In this document: positions 51,881 to 64,000 of the stretch, piece by piece
Layout: each line of letters begins with the position of its first letter
Position numbering within the stretch: position 1 is the stretch's first letter
Assembly (NCBI GenBank): GCA_036937835.1
Contig: CM072874.1
Span: forward strand, 9,190,001 to 9,254,000
Direction of reading: 5' to 3'
Origin: Pampus argenteus
Lineage: Eukaryota > Chordata > Actinopteri > Scombriformes > Stromateidae
Length of the DNA stretch: 64,000 nt
Notes under the pieces: generated by a model
The model's database searches: none
Seen by the model: only the letters and a program-made list of their open reading frames with translations
What the model was told of the DNA's origin: nothing
Translations under genes and position numbers: made by a program

Positions 51881-52489
51881 CTACCCTAAAGCAGTGTTGA
51901 TATGACAGTTGTCTGAGGCCAAATCTGAGGCCAACTCATTCCACTGATAAATGCCTCTGGCTTTACCAACCTTCACACTGAGGGGTGTGTGTGCACACTA
52001 CTTTCTCTCTTCTCTTCTGTATCTGTGAAGACAACTCTTTGGTAACACTTCAGTTTTTAGATAAGTTATATTTGAGCCATCATTATAAATTCCCTGCAGA
52101 AGTAGCCCATTTATTGGCTGATCGGAAACATAATGTATTCCCATGCTGTGTTCTTACACAGCCGTTATCTTTGTGACATTAACGTAACTCAGCCATGCCG
52201 GCCCCAGTCAGCAGCACTCTTGCACTCTTATGCCCTGCTTATCATTTTTGTGTTTGATTGGATGTATTCAGCTAATGACTAATAAATAAAACTAATTAAG
52301 CTTATGATAATGGAATGATAATTCGACATCAATTACTCACCCGCTGCACAACTAGGACACTTTACCAAGTCAAGAGCAGAGAAAGACATGGGAGAGAGAG
52401 AGAGGTACCTGAAACGAAAGCTGCCTATGGGCTAATACTCACATTATGGCTACATTATCTCACTGTGGAATGGAGCCATATCAAGGCTA

Positions 52490-52690
52490 GCAAAATAACA
52501 AGGTAATCAATTAAGTTAACCATGCAATTAAGTTAATTAATTGCTTGTATGCCCAGGAGTTTCCTGGGGCTTGTGCTGTGGACCACATTACTGCACTGGC
52601 CAGTGATTAGATTACAGAGTTAGTAATGCCATTTGAGGCTCAAGTGTGGGAGCTGCAAAGTGGAGTCCTGCTGGTTGCTGGTTGCTATCT
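52490..52690. promoter_or_regulatory. Possible conserved non-coding element
   Basis: Overlapping TTAATTAATT and CAATTAAG cores are followed by a moderately GC-rich block. No coding frame is present. It is reported only as a candidate for comparison with other fish. Confidence 0.15.
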
Positions 52691-55599
52691 CCAAATTAAC
52701 AGTATAATGCATCTGACTGTATCAGCAACATAAATAAGTTTGTCAGGCTACCGGTTCCGGTGGATGAAGATTCTTTCTTGAAGCTAACATAGTATCTCCT
52801 TTATAGCATCTTCATAAAAATAGTGATTTAATCTCAGCAGTGCAGTGTTGCTTTTGTTTGCTGTAGAGGAAGTTGAGTGAAAATGCCAAGTGCCAATTAG
52901 ATACTTTGCTTTACTGTGCTCAGATAATCAGCTGATGGAAAACAACACAGCAGGCCTTCCTAATGCTACAAACCCAAGAAGAAATGTCGGTGTTGTGACA
53001 GATGCCGTTCTATCTGTGAGCTTTTCTGTGTGAACTGTTATGCAGATTTAAATGGCAATGATCCTATGAAAAATGTAAGAGTTGGCAAACTAACTCATGT
53101 ATATGTATTGTATTCACTTAGGGGCCCAGCTTCACCCAACATCAGTGACAGCATCCAATTACACATCTTTACAGCCTGTGAAATTGTTTTGGTTACCAAA
53201 CCTCAGGCAAACATCTCAACTGCTGCACTGAGACTTTTGTTGTTTTTTTTTGGTGTCACATAATCCATTTTTTTTTTCTTATGCTTTCAACTTATGATGA
53301 CACAAAAGCACAGAGTATTCAACCAAATAGTCTGGTGCCACATAATATTTAAGCATGACTTAATTTTAGCTGCTGATGGAAGAACATAATGTTCACATAA
53401 TTTGTGCTGACATCACATATTCAACATTTTGCATTTATCCTATAGCTTTTGCTACCCATTTGCTGTGTTTGCACTTTTTCAAAATCGTGTTGACACTAGC
53501 CAGCTCAGTAAGCATTCATCCCAATAATATAGCTGAATATGCAAATCAGAACTTAATTTGTGATTCATACTGAAACCCGAGTAAACAACGGCCCCAAATC
53601 CCTCATCTGTTTATCAAGTCGTGTCTCTGCCATTTTAATTCATCACAAACTGAGTCAAAGTGTGGACATTCAGTACTTTAAAAAAACAAAGAAAGCAAGA
53701 TGAAGTACTGAGTCCTAACTTAACTGCTGGGGGGAACATTTTGGTGCAGATATAGGCCCTTATCAGGTGTCAACACAACAACGCAACAACAATGAATTGA
53801 GTTAAGTAGCTAATATGATATAATAAATATTAAATGGGGCTCTATGACCTTGGAAAGTATTTATTCTCTATATTTAGATGTGTTTTGGATCACCAAGGCG
53901 CATCATCCTTCTCAGCAGGTTTCAAAACAATGTTTTTATCATTCATAGGGACATGCAAGCTTCAGTTGAACACTTGATGAACATATATATTTCAACAAGC
54001 TGGTGACATGTTTTAACCATGGGAGCAATTTTACATGAATATAAGTTGTACAATCTTAGTACCATTATGTGTGGCTTCACTACTGCAGGTTCAAGAGAAC
54101 TGAAAATTGTATTCTAGGTTGCACATTTTCCCTTTTCAGCACATAAAGTGTTTTAACTTCCGATACGCACACCTAACGAATTGATTTGTAGCCATTTGGA
54201 TCTGTCCTCTCCTGTCAGTAATCGTGCGCTGTTTCTCTGTGCAATATTGAAGATAAGAGACCCTGTCATTACTGTAATGTGCTGTGTTTTCCATATTGGG
54301 TGGATTGTTACGAGCGTAGAATGTGACTCTGTCCCGTTTTCTCTTGTATTATAATGAACATGCTGACAGTCGAATTAGCCTCGTGTCATTGTGGTAACAT
54401 GCTTCAGCGACATGGCTGCACAGCTGTCCTACAGTGATAGCACACTACACTCTGTTTAAGGATCACAGTAATGTCAGTGAAACATGTCATGATGGTATGT
54501 AGAGAAGTAGACACTTTCTCTTGTTCCTTTCTTGACATTTTACTCATTTTTTCGAGAGCTTCTTTTTAAAATTGAACAGGGATATCTGTAATGATGACAA
54601 CTGCAGTTAAATTGACCAACTGTTCAAAGGTTAAGGCACCAGTGTGTGATACATAAATGGTTTTCTTACAATCAGTAATACATTTCATATCCAGGAATGT
54701 AAGTCATTTTCACGGTGAGAACTACTTTTCAGGATAATGCACAAAAAAAAACCAAAAAAAAACACACACACACAAACACAACATGCTTAAGGCCTGCACC
54801 TGAGTCCTGGGAAGTGGAAAACAATGCTAATTTTAGTGAACATGAGTAAGCTGGGGAACTTCACCAATCACTCTAACACATGACTCCTGTTTTTAAACAC
54901 ACACATGCGCACACACTGGAGAGACATACACTTTAATAGGCTCCCCTGGGTTATAATGTTATTGTTGATTTTCACAGAGAAGGCGTACAAGAGTTTACAT
55001 AATCTAATTCACATGTAAGCATGCACAGAGACACTCTGAACACATGCATGCATGAATGTATGAACACTGGCAGAGCCACTGACATACAGTATACAGTATC
55101 AACACTTCCAACATAATTCTGTTACCATCACTGAAATATTTCTTTACACCTGAATATGAACCAAATTCTGCTATAGTGTGTATGGATATTTTATTGCACT
55201 ATTCAGAGTCTATTCAGAAAGAAATCACTGGGAGTATTTAAGCTATGACTCTACACATCTTTTTTTTTTTTTGTTTTGTCAGAGTTAAATCAGTTAATAG
55301 AGTGCTTTAATGCAAACAGTGCCAAATTGTCTCCCTTTTAGGCACTTTATCTTGTCCAGTCAGCATGCACTTAGTGAGGCAATAGAAAGCAAGTTTGTTG
55401 TTAGCGTCTTCCTTCCCCTTATCTGATTTATTGCAAGAGATATTTTTATGGAGGAAAGTGCATCTGTTTTTAAGGTCAGATGTACCCATACAAAACCGTT
55501 TTATGAGTTTAGTGTAATTTATAAATTATACAGCTGAGTACATACTAAATTCAAGGACTGCGTACACATCCCGTCTCAAAAAGAATCAGAAACACGAAT

Positions 55600-56106
55600 C
55601 CATGTATTATTGCAATTTTGTGTTATCAGGCTGCCCCAACCAGTCTCTAAAGACACTCCAGGTGGTCCAGTATGTTGCTACACATGTACTGACAAGAACT
55701 CAGGAAAAATATCATATTTCTCCTTCTCATATATTAGCTTGCACCAGCTCCCTATAAAATCCAGAATATAATTTAATATCCTTCTCCTTACCTTCAAAGC
55801 CCTTGATGGTCAGGCGCCATCATATCTTAAAGAGCTCATGGTATCCTACTATACTATGTCTCTCCCTCCGTCTTCTCTCTCTTAACCCAACCAGTCCAGG
55901 CAGATGGCTGCCCACCTAGAGCCCAGTTCTGCTCAAGGTTTCTTCCTGTTAAATGGGACTTTTTTCCTTGCTGCCTTGGCCAAGTGGGAGAATCCTTGGG
56001 TCTCTGTAAATTAAAGAGTAAGGTCTAGACCTGCTCTATATGAAAAATGTCAACTTTTGTTGTGGTTTGTCACTATATAAATAAAATTGACTTGACTTGA
56101 ATTGAC
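55600..56106 (+). mobile_element. Degraded non-LTR retrotransposon (LINE) 3' fragment
   Basis: The right end (about 55930-56106) carries GTTTCTTCCTGTTAAATGGG, then AAGGTCTAGACCTGCTCTAT and CACTATATAAATAAAATTGA with a short TTGACT-type tail. This is the 3' UTR pattern of an abundant fish LINE (L2/Rex1-like, as remembered). The left part (about 55620-55840) retains traces of a reverse-transcriptase C-terminus in broken frames, with several stops. It is 5'-truncated and inactive. Confidence 0.7.
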
Positions 56107-57339
56107 CTAAACCTTTAACGTATTTTTGATGATACTGTGCATATTGTGCTGTATAGAACACATGAGATAACTTTTGTTTGCAATGTCATTTTAGCCAAGT
56201 GTCAAAGGTCGCTGTGACTTTGTGTGTAAGTCAAATGTCAAAGAAGAATGACAGAGCATTTCAGACATGAACCTTAGCACAGTGTGCACTGCACATGCCT
56301 TGCATACATATACATATGCATATTATATCATATAAGTAATTGGTTATCAGTTATTATGCCTGAATTCACTTTCTCAGTTGATTGTGGAATTATGACAATT
56401 ATTTCCCAACATTGTTAATAGTCAGTCAATAATGGCTCTACTAAGCTCTTCCTTAAAGTTAATTAACACTTTCTATCACATTATATTAATTAATGTTGTG
56501 GTACTTAACCACTGGGAATATTTATTTTGTTTATTTTGGAGAACTGCAGTGGCATTGTCTTTGCCTGAGCTATTCATTTAAGGTCACTTGTAGTCATTGG
56601 TGGTTTCAGTGCCCAGAAAAAGACAATGTGGGTCATGTTTTTTTTTATTTATTTAGCTTTCCAGTGACGACAATCAATAAATCTCTCTTCCTCTTATATT
56701 TTAACAATACATCCAAGTGATTTTATGATACATTCAAGTGTTGCCTTTGTTATTTTATATCCTGTTTATCTCTGTCCCATTATATCCACTTGTAAACAGA
56801 GAGATACTCCAACCATTTTTTTATTACCTTGTGAGTTTACAATCACAAATCAAGTGTGTGCGCGCCTACCATTAGGAAAAGTGTTCCCGTTTATCTACCC
56901 TTTGATTGGTGGTTGACTGTGCAGATACAGTATATTTCTTTGGACTATTCTATTAGGACTAGACTTTAGTGACTCTCCTCCCTATTAGTGCTCGTTTGTA
57001 GCCTAAACGGTAGGTGTTGTCACATGTGTTTAAAGGAAATCGAACTGACAACAGTTGTTTTATGAACGGCGACAACATTATTTTTACACAATTTTGCTCA
57101 CTCACTGTCAGATCTGTCTCTTCTGGCAGATGTTAACTTCCAAACTTCAGTTGCCACTTTGTTCCTCATTCCAGTTTTGGCAAAGCAACAACAATCAGAG
57201 CAACATAAACATGAACAACATGCATTCTGCCTAGATATGCAGTTGCTGCAGTATCCAGCTCCTGAATTGGGAACCAACTAATCTCTGTTTGTGCCTCTCT
57301 CAACGATGCTGAAATAATCAAACCAATTACTGTGCAATA

Positions 57340-57560
57340 CTTTTAACCCCCTCTTGCCACTCTCTAATTTGCATGTCTCTCAGACAGATGGACAGATGAG
57401 GTAATAATTTTTTCTTTCAACTATTTTTTATAGGCATTGGAAAGGCTATAAAATACACATCTAAAACTTGCCATCAGTCTTGTCATTAGTATTCATCTTG
57501 CTGAAAGTTTGGATCGGACAATAAAATTACCTCTGAATATTTTATTTTAAGTGCCTGGAG
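57340..57560. promoter_or_regulatory. Possible conserved non-coding element with octamer motif
   Basis: Contains ATTTGCAT (57367-57374, the reverse complement of the POU octamer), two CAGATG E-box-like words and a TAATAA cluster within about 60 bp. There is no coding potential. Conservation in other fish has not been tested. Confidence 0.2.
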
Positions 57561-58904
57561 GCAATGTTTAGCAACACCAGCTTTGGCGTTCAATCTTCTG
57601 GGTAGTTACAAAAAGGTGAACTCTGTCAAGCGCAATTCTAACTTCTAAATGTTTTCAGATAAAACAGTTTAAATAAATCATAAATTAATTAGTTTTACTC
57701 ACATCAGCCCATGTTGAAGATGCTTGGCACGGGGTCTAATTATAGTGGTATTGTTTTTGCCAGTGTTTCTTAATATCGAGATGACATATGATGACATGCC
57801 ATAAACTACATTGTGCCTTGTCACGAACATAACATTTGTTTCTTCAGCCAGAGGTTTTTCTCTCTTGCTTTAAGCAAAACACTTTCCAAGTGGTTCTTCG
57901 GTAAGGCTTTTACTTGTTCCACAGTCTGCCACTGTAGGAAACAGTTTCCTTTTATTCTTAAAATATCTAAATCTGTGCTCAAAGTTGAATAAGGTGGTCA
58001 CTCCCTAAAAATGTTTTGACTACCAAATTTGAATTCAGCATCAATTAAAAATGTGATAAAAGGTCTGTGTTTTTCCAGAAACTGTTATTACTCAGTTGCT
58101 CTGTGTCCTCTAGAGTTAATTCCACTCATTGCTTATGATGGGTGTGACCCAAATGTTGTACTATATACAACATTATTTACCTGCTGTGTCTGTTTTGAGG
58201 AAAGGGACATAAATTTATTGTTTGTTTCAGATTATTATATATTATATAAAAATACACCTCAGTTCAAAACTTACAATCACAATCACACAGTGAACAGAAG
58301 TGTACAGAAGATCGGGCATGTTGCAGGTCTTTAAACTATACTATTATACTACACTATACACTTGGCACTTAGTTTATCCGCAGTTTTACACTTTGCACCC
58401 CTGCTCACTTGAATTGAAATGTGTCTGTTGCTTTACCCTGATGATCCTATTGATTGATTTAAATAATGTTCTATTCTTTTTGATTTACATTTAGCTTTTA
58501 ATCTGGTTGGACCGACATTTGCATTTTGATACATCCTCTGTGCTGTGCATAATTATGTGTATTGATGTGAGGATTACACAAAAATCATTTGCCTCCTACT
58601 TTGACATCCAAGTTGTACTTTTAAACTTTACTCCAAAAAAAAAAAAAAGAAGTGGAAACCTTGAACTTTGATGTTTATGTCGCTGTAGCTGGTGTAAATG
58701 TATCATTTTTGTACTTCACCTCACATCCCCTCTGATAGACATTAAAATATAATTTAATCACATAATAATCTAATGCATCCTAACCACAACAGAGCCAAAT
58801 ATCAAAACATATACTGTACATGCATGAACACACAAATACACAGACAAAAGGTGCAAAGACACACTCAGACACACATACTTTCACTTTGGCAGCTGATCTA
58901 AACT

Positions 58905-59075
58905 GGGCCAGGCAGGCCCTTGGAGGGAGAACGAAGCAGGACAGAAAGTACAGCAGCCAAATGGAGAAGTGGAAGGGCCAGAGGGCTGGTGTGATGGGGA
59001 AAAGAGAAGAAATAGAAAAAGGGTAGGAGTTATGGGAAAGAGAGACGTGAGAGGGAAGAGAAAGAGGACAAAGTT
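58905..59075 (+). repeat. Purine-rich island 2
   Basis: About 170 bp of A/G-rich plus strand. A 109-codon minus-strand open frame (58780-59109) overlaps it and is a by-product of the composition. Confidence 0.6.
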
Positions 59076-59109
59076 TATGTAGCTCCTTCACCTTAAAACA
59101 CACTGACAT

Positions 59110-60951
59110 TAAATGTTTCTTTCCTGTCTCATTTTTGTCTCAACTAATTTCCGCTGCATTAAGTCTTCATCTCTGTTAAAACTGAGATATGAACCCTGCT
59201 GAAGGTAATACTTGGTTCTGTTTGGATGTTATATCAAGATACGGCGCCTTTGTTCACAAACTATTTGGTTAACAGTATATTATACTTTTTTTTTCTTTTC
59301 TAACTTTTAAATGTTATGCCACTTTGTCTTCTCACAAGGCTTTGAGTTTTGAATTGCTAAATCAAAGACAGTCAGGACTAAGCTTGTGGGTGTAAAGTGA
59401 TAGAAATGTCCAGACACGATGCTGGAGCATGTCTGCTCTCTTAAAGCATTTGCAGTTTGGCTTCCAAACTAGAAGTTTATTACAGAAGTTAAACAAAAGG
59501 TGTTTGCTTTTGGTCTAGCTCAGGGTCCTTTTAGTTCCATCTTAATGGCACATCTTTAATAAATATTTATAGGGGGCACTGGGGGATATTAAAAAACATG
59601 ACATGCTAAGATGGCTTTATTCCCATGGAGATAGAGATCTATAGAGTTACAAAAGGAAGAGGGGTGAGAGAATGAAGGCAAGGTAATCATTTATTTGGTG
59701 ATGGCAGGCCAACAGATAACTTTGGCAAGGACATGTTAGATAGCCGCCTGTTACACAGTCAATGTGAGCACCATGCAGCAACACAAAGGGCAATGCAAAG
59801 ACTAATTTTTAGGGAAAAGCATGTCATTCTTTACTCATAATAAAGACTTCTATGTACTCCTATGTGTAGTATTTATATTCCTGTCATTCAATTTCGGTGG
59901 GAAAACATAATGCAGCTACTATGACTATAATTATCTACAATAGCTAGGTGTAGAAGTTGTTTCAGGAGTTATGTCTTCTCATCTTATGTATCATGAGTCA
60001 TAATTATGAATCTACTGTATGTGATATCATTTATGCAGTCCTGTAAAAATCATAGGTGCATAAATACAATTAGAACCTGATCAGAGGGTAAGCATCAGGG
60101 TTCATGTATGAAGAAATGATAAAATGCTGAGATGACAAAAAGAAAGAAGACATTTTCATACAGTGGTGGAAGTTCAAGGTCAGTCACTATCAATGTCATG
60201 TATAGGAATAGCTCTTCTTTTTTTAACGTAGCCTACAGAAATCATTTGAAGCCCGATACATACAACTAGTGTAAGAAGTAGTTGCAGTTTTCGGAGACAA
60301 AGTGAGAACAAAAGAGCAAATGAAGTTCTTTAATGTTATTCAAAAACCCAGACAATAAAATGATATTGAATCACAGGCGAATTAACACCATCAATTCAAT
60401 TTGATATTAAACTTTTCATTCACTGGTCTGAACTGAAAAAATCTAATTAAAAAGAAAATGTACTTCAGGTGTTGATCAGCTATTACATCTGTACAAAAAG
60501 CCATTATCCTTGATGTACAGGTTTCAATGGTATTCCAACACTATGATATATTCTCATAGCGAGACATTCAGAGTGATCTTCAACCACACAACTAAACATT
60601 TCACATTGCAGGTCAGTTACATACTTTCATATGTAAATGGTGCAAAACACACCATTAAACAACATATGCATGAGAATGTTTAGTCTGCTGTTACAGCTCA
60701 GCCCTTCATTTTTGTACTGTTTTCATCAAGTTGTGCTCTTTAGTTATCTTTATAAGTTTCACAGTTTGAGGCAACAACCTAGTCCCCACATGGTATTCAG
60801 TTACAGTTTGATGCACCACCTGACACAAATGCCACAGTGCTTACACTTACATGTTGTAACATATAAGTGCCTTTTACAAATAATGTTTTTTGTTTATTTG
60901 TTTAGGGTAAGGATTGGTGTTAGACATGTAGTGGTTACAATTAAGGTTAGG
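59110..60951. other. Gene-free stretch left of the solo LTR
   Basis: AT-rich, with no supported gene. The last ~50 bp (60903-60951) hold degenerate GGTTAGG/GGTAAGG-type words of the kind common in fish simple repeats, and the LTR is inserted into this. Confidence 0.5.
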
Positions 60952-60956
60952 ATAAG

Positions 60957-61479
60957 TGTTAGAATAATGTATATAAGTTATCCCATATTTACTCTTTTGC
61001 ATTCTTTATATATCACCACTCTTTTATTCTTTGTACTACATACTATGATCTGTAAGTTTGTGTTTCGTTCTACACTAAGTTCTCATCTGACTGATGGGAC
61101 TGGCACCTTTTGTAGAGTTAATGAGTTGTAGAGTTAATCACCATACCATATTGGAAAGTAAAACAAAACAGTTAAGTGTAGAAGAAAACAGACGTTGTTT
61201 ATTGGTCAAGGAAATTGTGCCTCCCTGAAGCAAAGCAATAAAACCATTACGTTGTTACTGACCTGTGCCTGACCTATGCCCCTCCCCTTTAGAAGCAACA
61301 TGTATTAGGGACATCCTAAATAAAAAGCAAGAGGGCAGGAGACGGATTCAGAGTAGATAGGAGATTCTGCAGACTGTGCACGTCTCCTGTTGCTCTCCTT
61401 GCAAGTAAAACTTAACTCTGTTGTCTTCTCTCCTCTTTGTGTCTGTGAGTTTGATATTTTAGGTTGTTTAAACCTGACA
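60957..61479 (+). mobile_element. Solo LTR of an endogenous retrovirus-like element, 523 bp
   Basis: The element begins TGTTAGAA and ends AACCTGACA (TGT...ACA termini) and is flanked by an exact 5-bp direct repeat ATAAG at 60952-60956 and 61480-61484. Inside, in plausible U3-R-U5 order, are an inverted CCAAT word near 61200, an AATAAA at 61237-61242, a TATA-like/AATAAA word at 61319-61324, a short R-like segment, and a pyrimidine-rich U5-like stretch (61405-61440). No primer-binding site or internal coding region follows 61479, so this is a solo LTR left by recombination. The superfamily (ERV or other LTR class) is inferred from structure only. Confidence 0.72.
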
Positions 61480-61484
61480 ATAAG

Positions 61485-62635
61485 TCTCCAGGGAATGTAT
61501 ACAAGTCAATGCAATGTCCTCCTAAGGGAGAAACACTACTGTGAGGTTGTTTGTGTGTGTCTGTGACTACACTACATCTAGTAACAAAGGTGAAGTGAAG
61601 TTCTTTATTTTCACACACAAAAAAAAACCCAACAATAAACTGTATCCATTCAAATTTTTCATTTTTCAGAAGAGGTTTGAATATTTAGTTTGAATAGCCA
61701 TTATGCACAGTTTCTGTTGAGCACCTGGTGTCTTCACTGTCAGTCTTATACAGACAAACCAAAACTTTCACATACAGTATCACAAACGTGGCAACACACC
61801 AAACCTGATGTCAAACTACAACTTTAATGAGACACTACATGTGCAGAGTTGAGGAGAGTGTAACATTAATGGTGTTTATGAAGTGTCCCTCGTGTATCCA
61901 CCTTCTGTCAGCAGCCTTGACTCAAGACACTTGGCTCTTATTAAATGTTGTAGTGTGTGTGACCTAAAAAAATATAATGTGTGTTTTTTTTTTTTTTAAA
62001 GAATTGAAATTCACACGATGTAGACTTTGTGGTTTGTATTATGATATGGTTTAAATAAAGTATCCGGTCTTCTGCAATACAGGCCCATTCACGTCAGTAA
62101 CAGTCGTTGTTTCTTTCACTACATATTGTCTCAGAATCTGAAACTGACACTCTTTTGGGACTTTCTGGTGCCGTGTGGTATTTAATGTCACTCATCATGA
62201 CCCTGCAGGATTCATTAAAATTAGGATGCAACTCTGATTATGTTTAACATCTGCTTCATATTATAATGTGCACTCCCAGGTTACAAACCCCTCGGGATAT
62301 CCTCTCCCCTGATGCAAGAAGACATTTGACCATTAGAGATAGATTAATTAAGGTCTTTGCTCCACAACATCTAGACTTAAAAAACTCATTTTCATAATTG
62401 AGGATTTTAATATCCTGCCTACAGTATAAGATGACAGGTGATGCAGGCTTGTTCAGCTTCATAGTCTCTAGGCTCTCCTAGACTCTCCCTCCAGAGTTGT
62501 CTTTTATCTCCTCTATTATTTCCCTTATCTCTGGATTCCATTACTAAAGCAGCATGAGTCTGTGGGCCACCAAGCAATCACCATTTATGATACTTTCTAT
62601 TTTGTTCCTCTTTCTGCTGCCAAAATGTTGATGTC
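61485..62635. other. Gene-free stretch right of the solo LTR
   Basis: AT-rich sequence with short poly-A and poly-T runs (for example 61985-62000). No gene or further element was supported. Confidence 0.5.
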
Positions 62636-62653
62636 AATATATATATATATATA
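62636..62653. repeat. (TA)n microsatellite
   Basis: About nine TA units. Confidence 0.85.
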
Positions 62654-63024
62654 CCCACCATGTTTATATTGTAGCGTGATTGTTCAGAAGATTACATATA
62701 GATCTACTCAGTATGCTTTGACACAGGCATGAGGGGGCTGATTGACAGAACCAACTGTTAAGTATTTTATCTGAGATCTTCTGAGAAGAGTTTCCCTCCC
62801 CGATAGGTTCCCTCTTTTAGTGGACATTTCAACGTGGCCATTAATCAAGTCATATCAGTGAAAATGTCTCAAAAGTTTGCTGAAGCTAAATGCAACTCAT
62901 CCATCACATTACTGAGAGGCTTCAGACGTAAGCGATGTCGACATTTTTCTTCTCTATCCCTTGTCAACAGGGGATATGATCTATATGCAAAGTCAGGTTT
63001 GCCCCACACTTGATTAGTTTGTGA

Positions 63025-63190
63025 GGTCCTCGAGAAAGACAGTAGGAGATGGAAGACAGCGAGGAAGAGTAAAGAGGAAAACAGTAAATGGTACAAGTGG
63101 AATAAAAGAGCAGGAATAGGTAGAAACAGAGAAAGGGAGAGGCGGAGAGGAGGGGAGGGGCATAGAAGGAAAGACGGATGGAGGGGTGGG
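63025..63190 (+). repeat. Purine-rich island 3
   Basis: About 165 bp of A/G-rich plus strand, including GAGAGGCGGAGAGGAGGGGA. A 116-codon minus-strand open frame (62869-63219) overlaps it and is compositional. Confidence 0.65.
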
Positions 63191-63847
63191 ACGTAGATTG
63201 GGTTACTTGCAGATAACATTGCTGAGTGATAGATTCTTGTGGAGACTAAACTGGGCTTGTGGGCTGAGAGGGAATCAGTCTAAGTCCTGAGTGACAGGCA
63301 AAGAGAACGCTTATCAATGAGTAGTGAGGGGGAATTGGACATATCCTGAATGGCCTCATGATAAAGCTGCTCATTTTGTGTGTGTTCCTTGAACGGTATA
63401 CACACAGCATAGTAATCGATAATTCTTTTGCATCAATTTAAAACGCGCTATTTCATTCTTTGTCTAATCTGTAGTTAGGCTGACAAAGATATTAGTCTGA
63501 TCATTATAGCTGCACTTTAAAAAAGAAATGAACAGCAGGTCCTGCGCACAAGCACGCAGAGAGTGTATTATATTTTTCACTTGCGGTCGAAGACAGGCTT
63601 TTTAGTCTAACATAAGACTTACCAAACCTTGACAATCATCAAAGAGATTAAAGAGAGGTCAGGTTAATGAGGCCTACTGACATTCATGGAAAGGTGACCA
63701 GAAAGTCATGAAGGTTCGTTTTTTGTCTGTGTTGAGTTAGTGCATTTGTCCCCATGGTCCCCCCCCTCGTCTCTTTCTGTCTGTGCTCACTATCCCATTA
63801 AACTGGCTTTAAAAGCTCTGACCAAATAGCTCAAGAAAATAAATGGC

Positions 63848-63850
<3 letters not shown>

Positions 63851-63892
<42 letters not shown>
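63851..63892. repeat. (GT)n followed by (GC)n alternating tract
   Basis: About sixteen GT units run directly into GCGCGCGCGC. The whole 42 bp is alternating purine-pyrimidine, the classic Z-DNA-forming composition. Confidence 0.95.
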
Positions 63893-63893
<1 letters not shown>

Positions 63894-64000
63894 GTGACAC
63901 ATTCAGGGTTAAGAGGGACATTAGTGAAAAGTGATTTTGACACCACATCAGGGAAAGAAATTTCAGAGTCCTTCAGCTTGTTTATTCATCTCCATCTCTA

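Noticed and set aside
60637..61131. 164-codon plus-strand open frame
   Set aside because: It runs across the left border of the solo LTR, has no domain, and a frame of this length is expected about once by chance in an AT-rich window this size.
62869..63219. 116-codon Leu/Ser/Pro-rich minus-strand open frame
   Set aside because: It is the complement of a purine-rich tract, so low-complexity composition explains it.

Overview
This window is nuclear DNA from a ray-finned (teleost) fish. It is AT-rich, the genes are spliced with short GT-AG introns, and it carries many simple repeats and degraded fish-type retroelements. The four recognised proteins are vertebrate families, and their conceptual splice products stay in frame from start to stop with family-typical lengths. 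No CRISPR array, bacterial operon, rRNA or tRNA gene was seen.

Layout from left to right: (1) 1-3055, the 3' untranslated region of slc43a2 plus an unresolved terminal-exon-like stretch near 820-1115. (2) 3056-12760, minus strand, slc43a2 (LAT4-type neutral amino acid transporter, 13 coding exons, 594 residues), with a TATA/CCAAT promoter and a 5' non-coding exon. One of its introns holds two exon-like segments on the opposite strand. (3) 14060-26055, minus strand, a six-domain multicopper ferroxidase of the ceruloplasmin/hephaestin family, most like hephaestin-like 1 (20 exons, 1107 residues). (4) 27481-31706, plus strand, tmem135 (15 exons, 472 residues), divergent from the ferroxidase. (5) 34914-46341, plus strand, ltn1, the listerin ribosome-quality-control E3 ligase (32 exons, 1770 residues, C-terminal RING). 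(6) 46960-64000, about 17 kb with no recognisable gene. It holds a 269-bp CT tract, a LINE 3' fragment, a 523-bp solo LTR with an exact 5-bp target duplication, three purine-rich islands, a GT/GC tract and several AT-rich stretches that look like possible conserved regulatory elements.

The four genes do not form one pathway. The ferroxidase oxidises iron at the cell surface or outside the cell, slc43a2 exports or imports neutral amino acids at the plasma membrane, tmem135 is a peroxisome/mitochondria-linked membrane protein, and listerin ubiquitinates nascent chains on stalled 60S ribosomes. The most useful observations are the unusual C-terminal exons of the ferroxidase (a 21-nt microexon and a short hydrophobic tail instead of a transmembrane segment plus cytosolic tail), the solo LTR, the antisense exon-like pair inside slc43a2, and a palindromic repeat cassette just upstream of ltn1. 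All exon borders were derived by eye from reading frame and splice consensus and have no transcript support.
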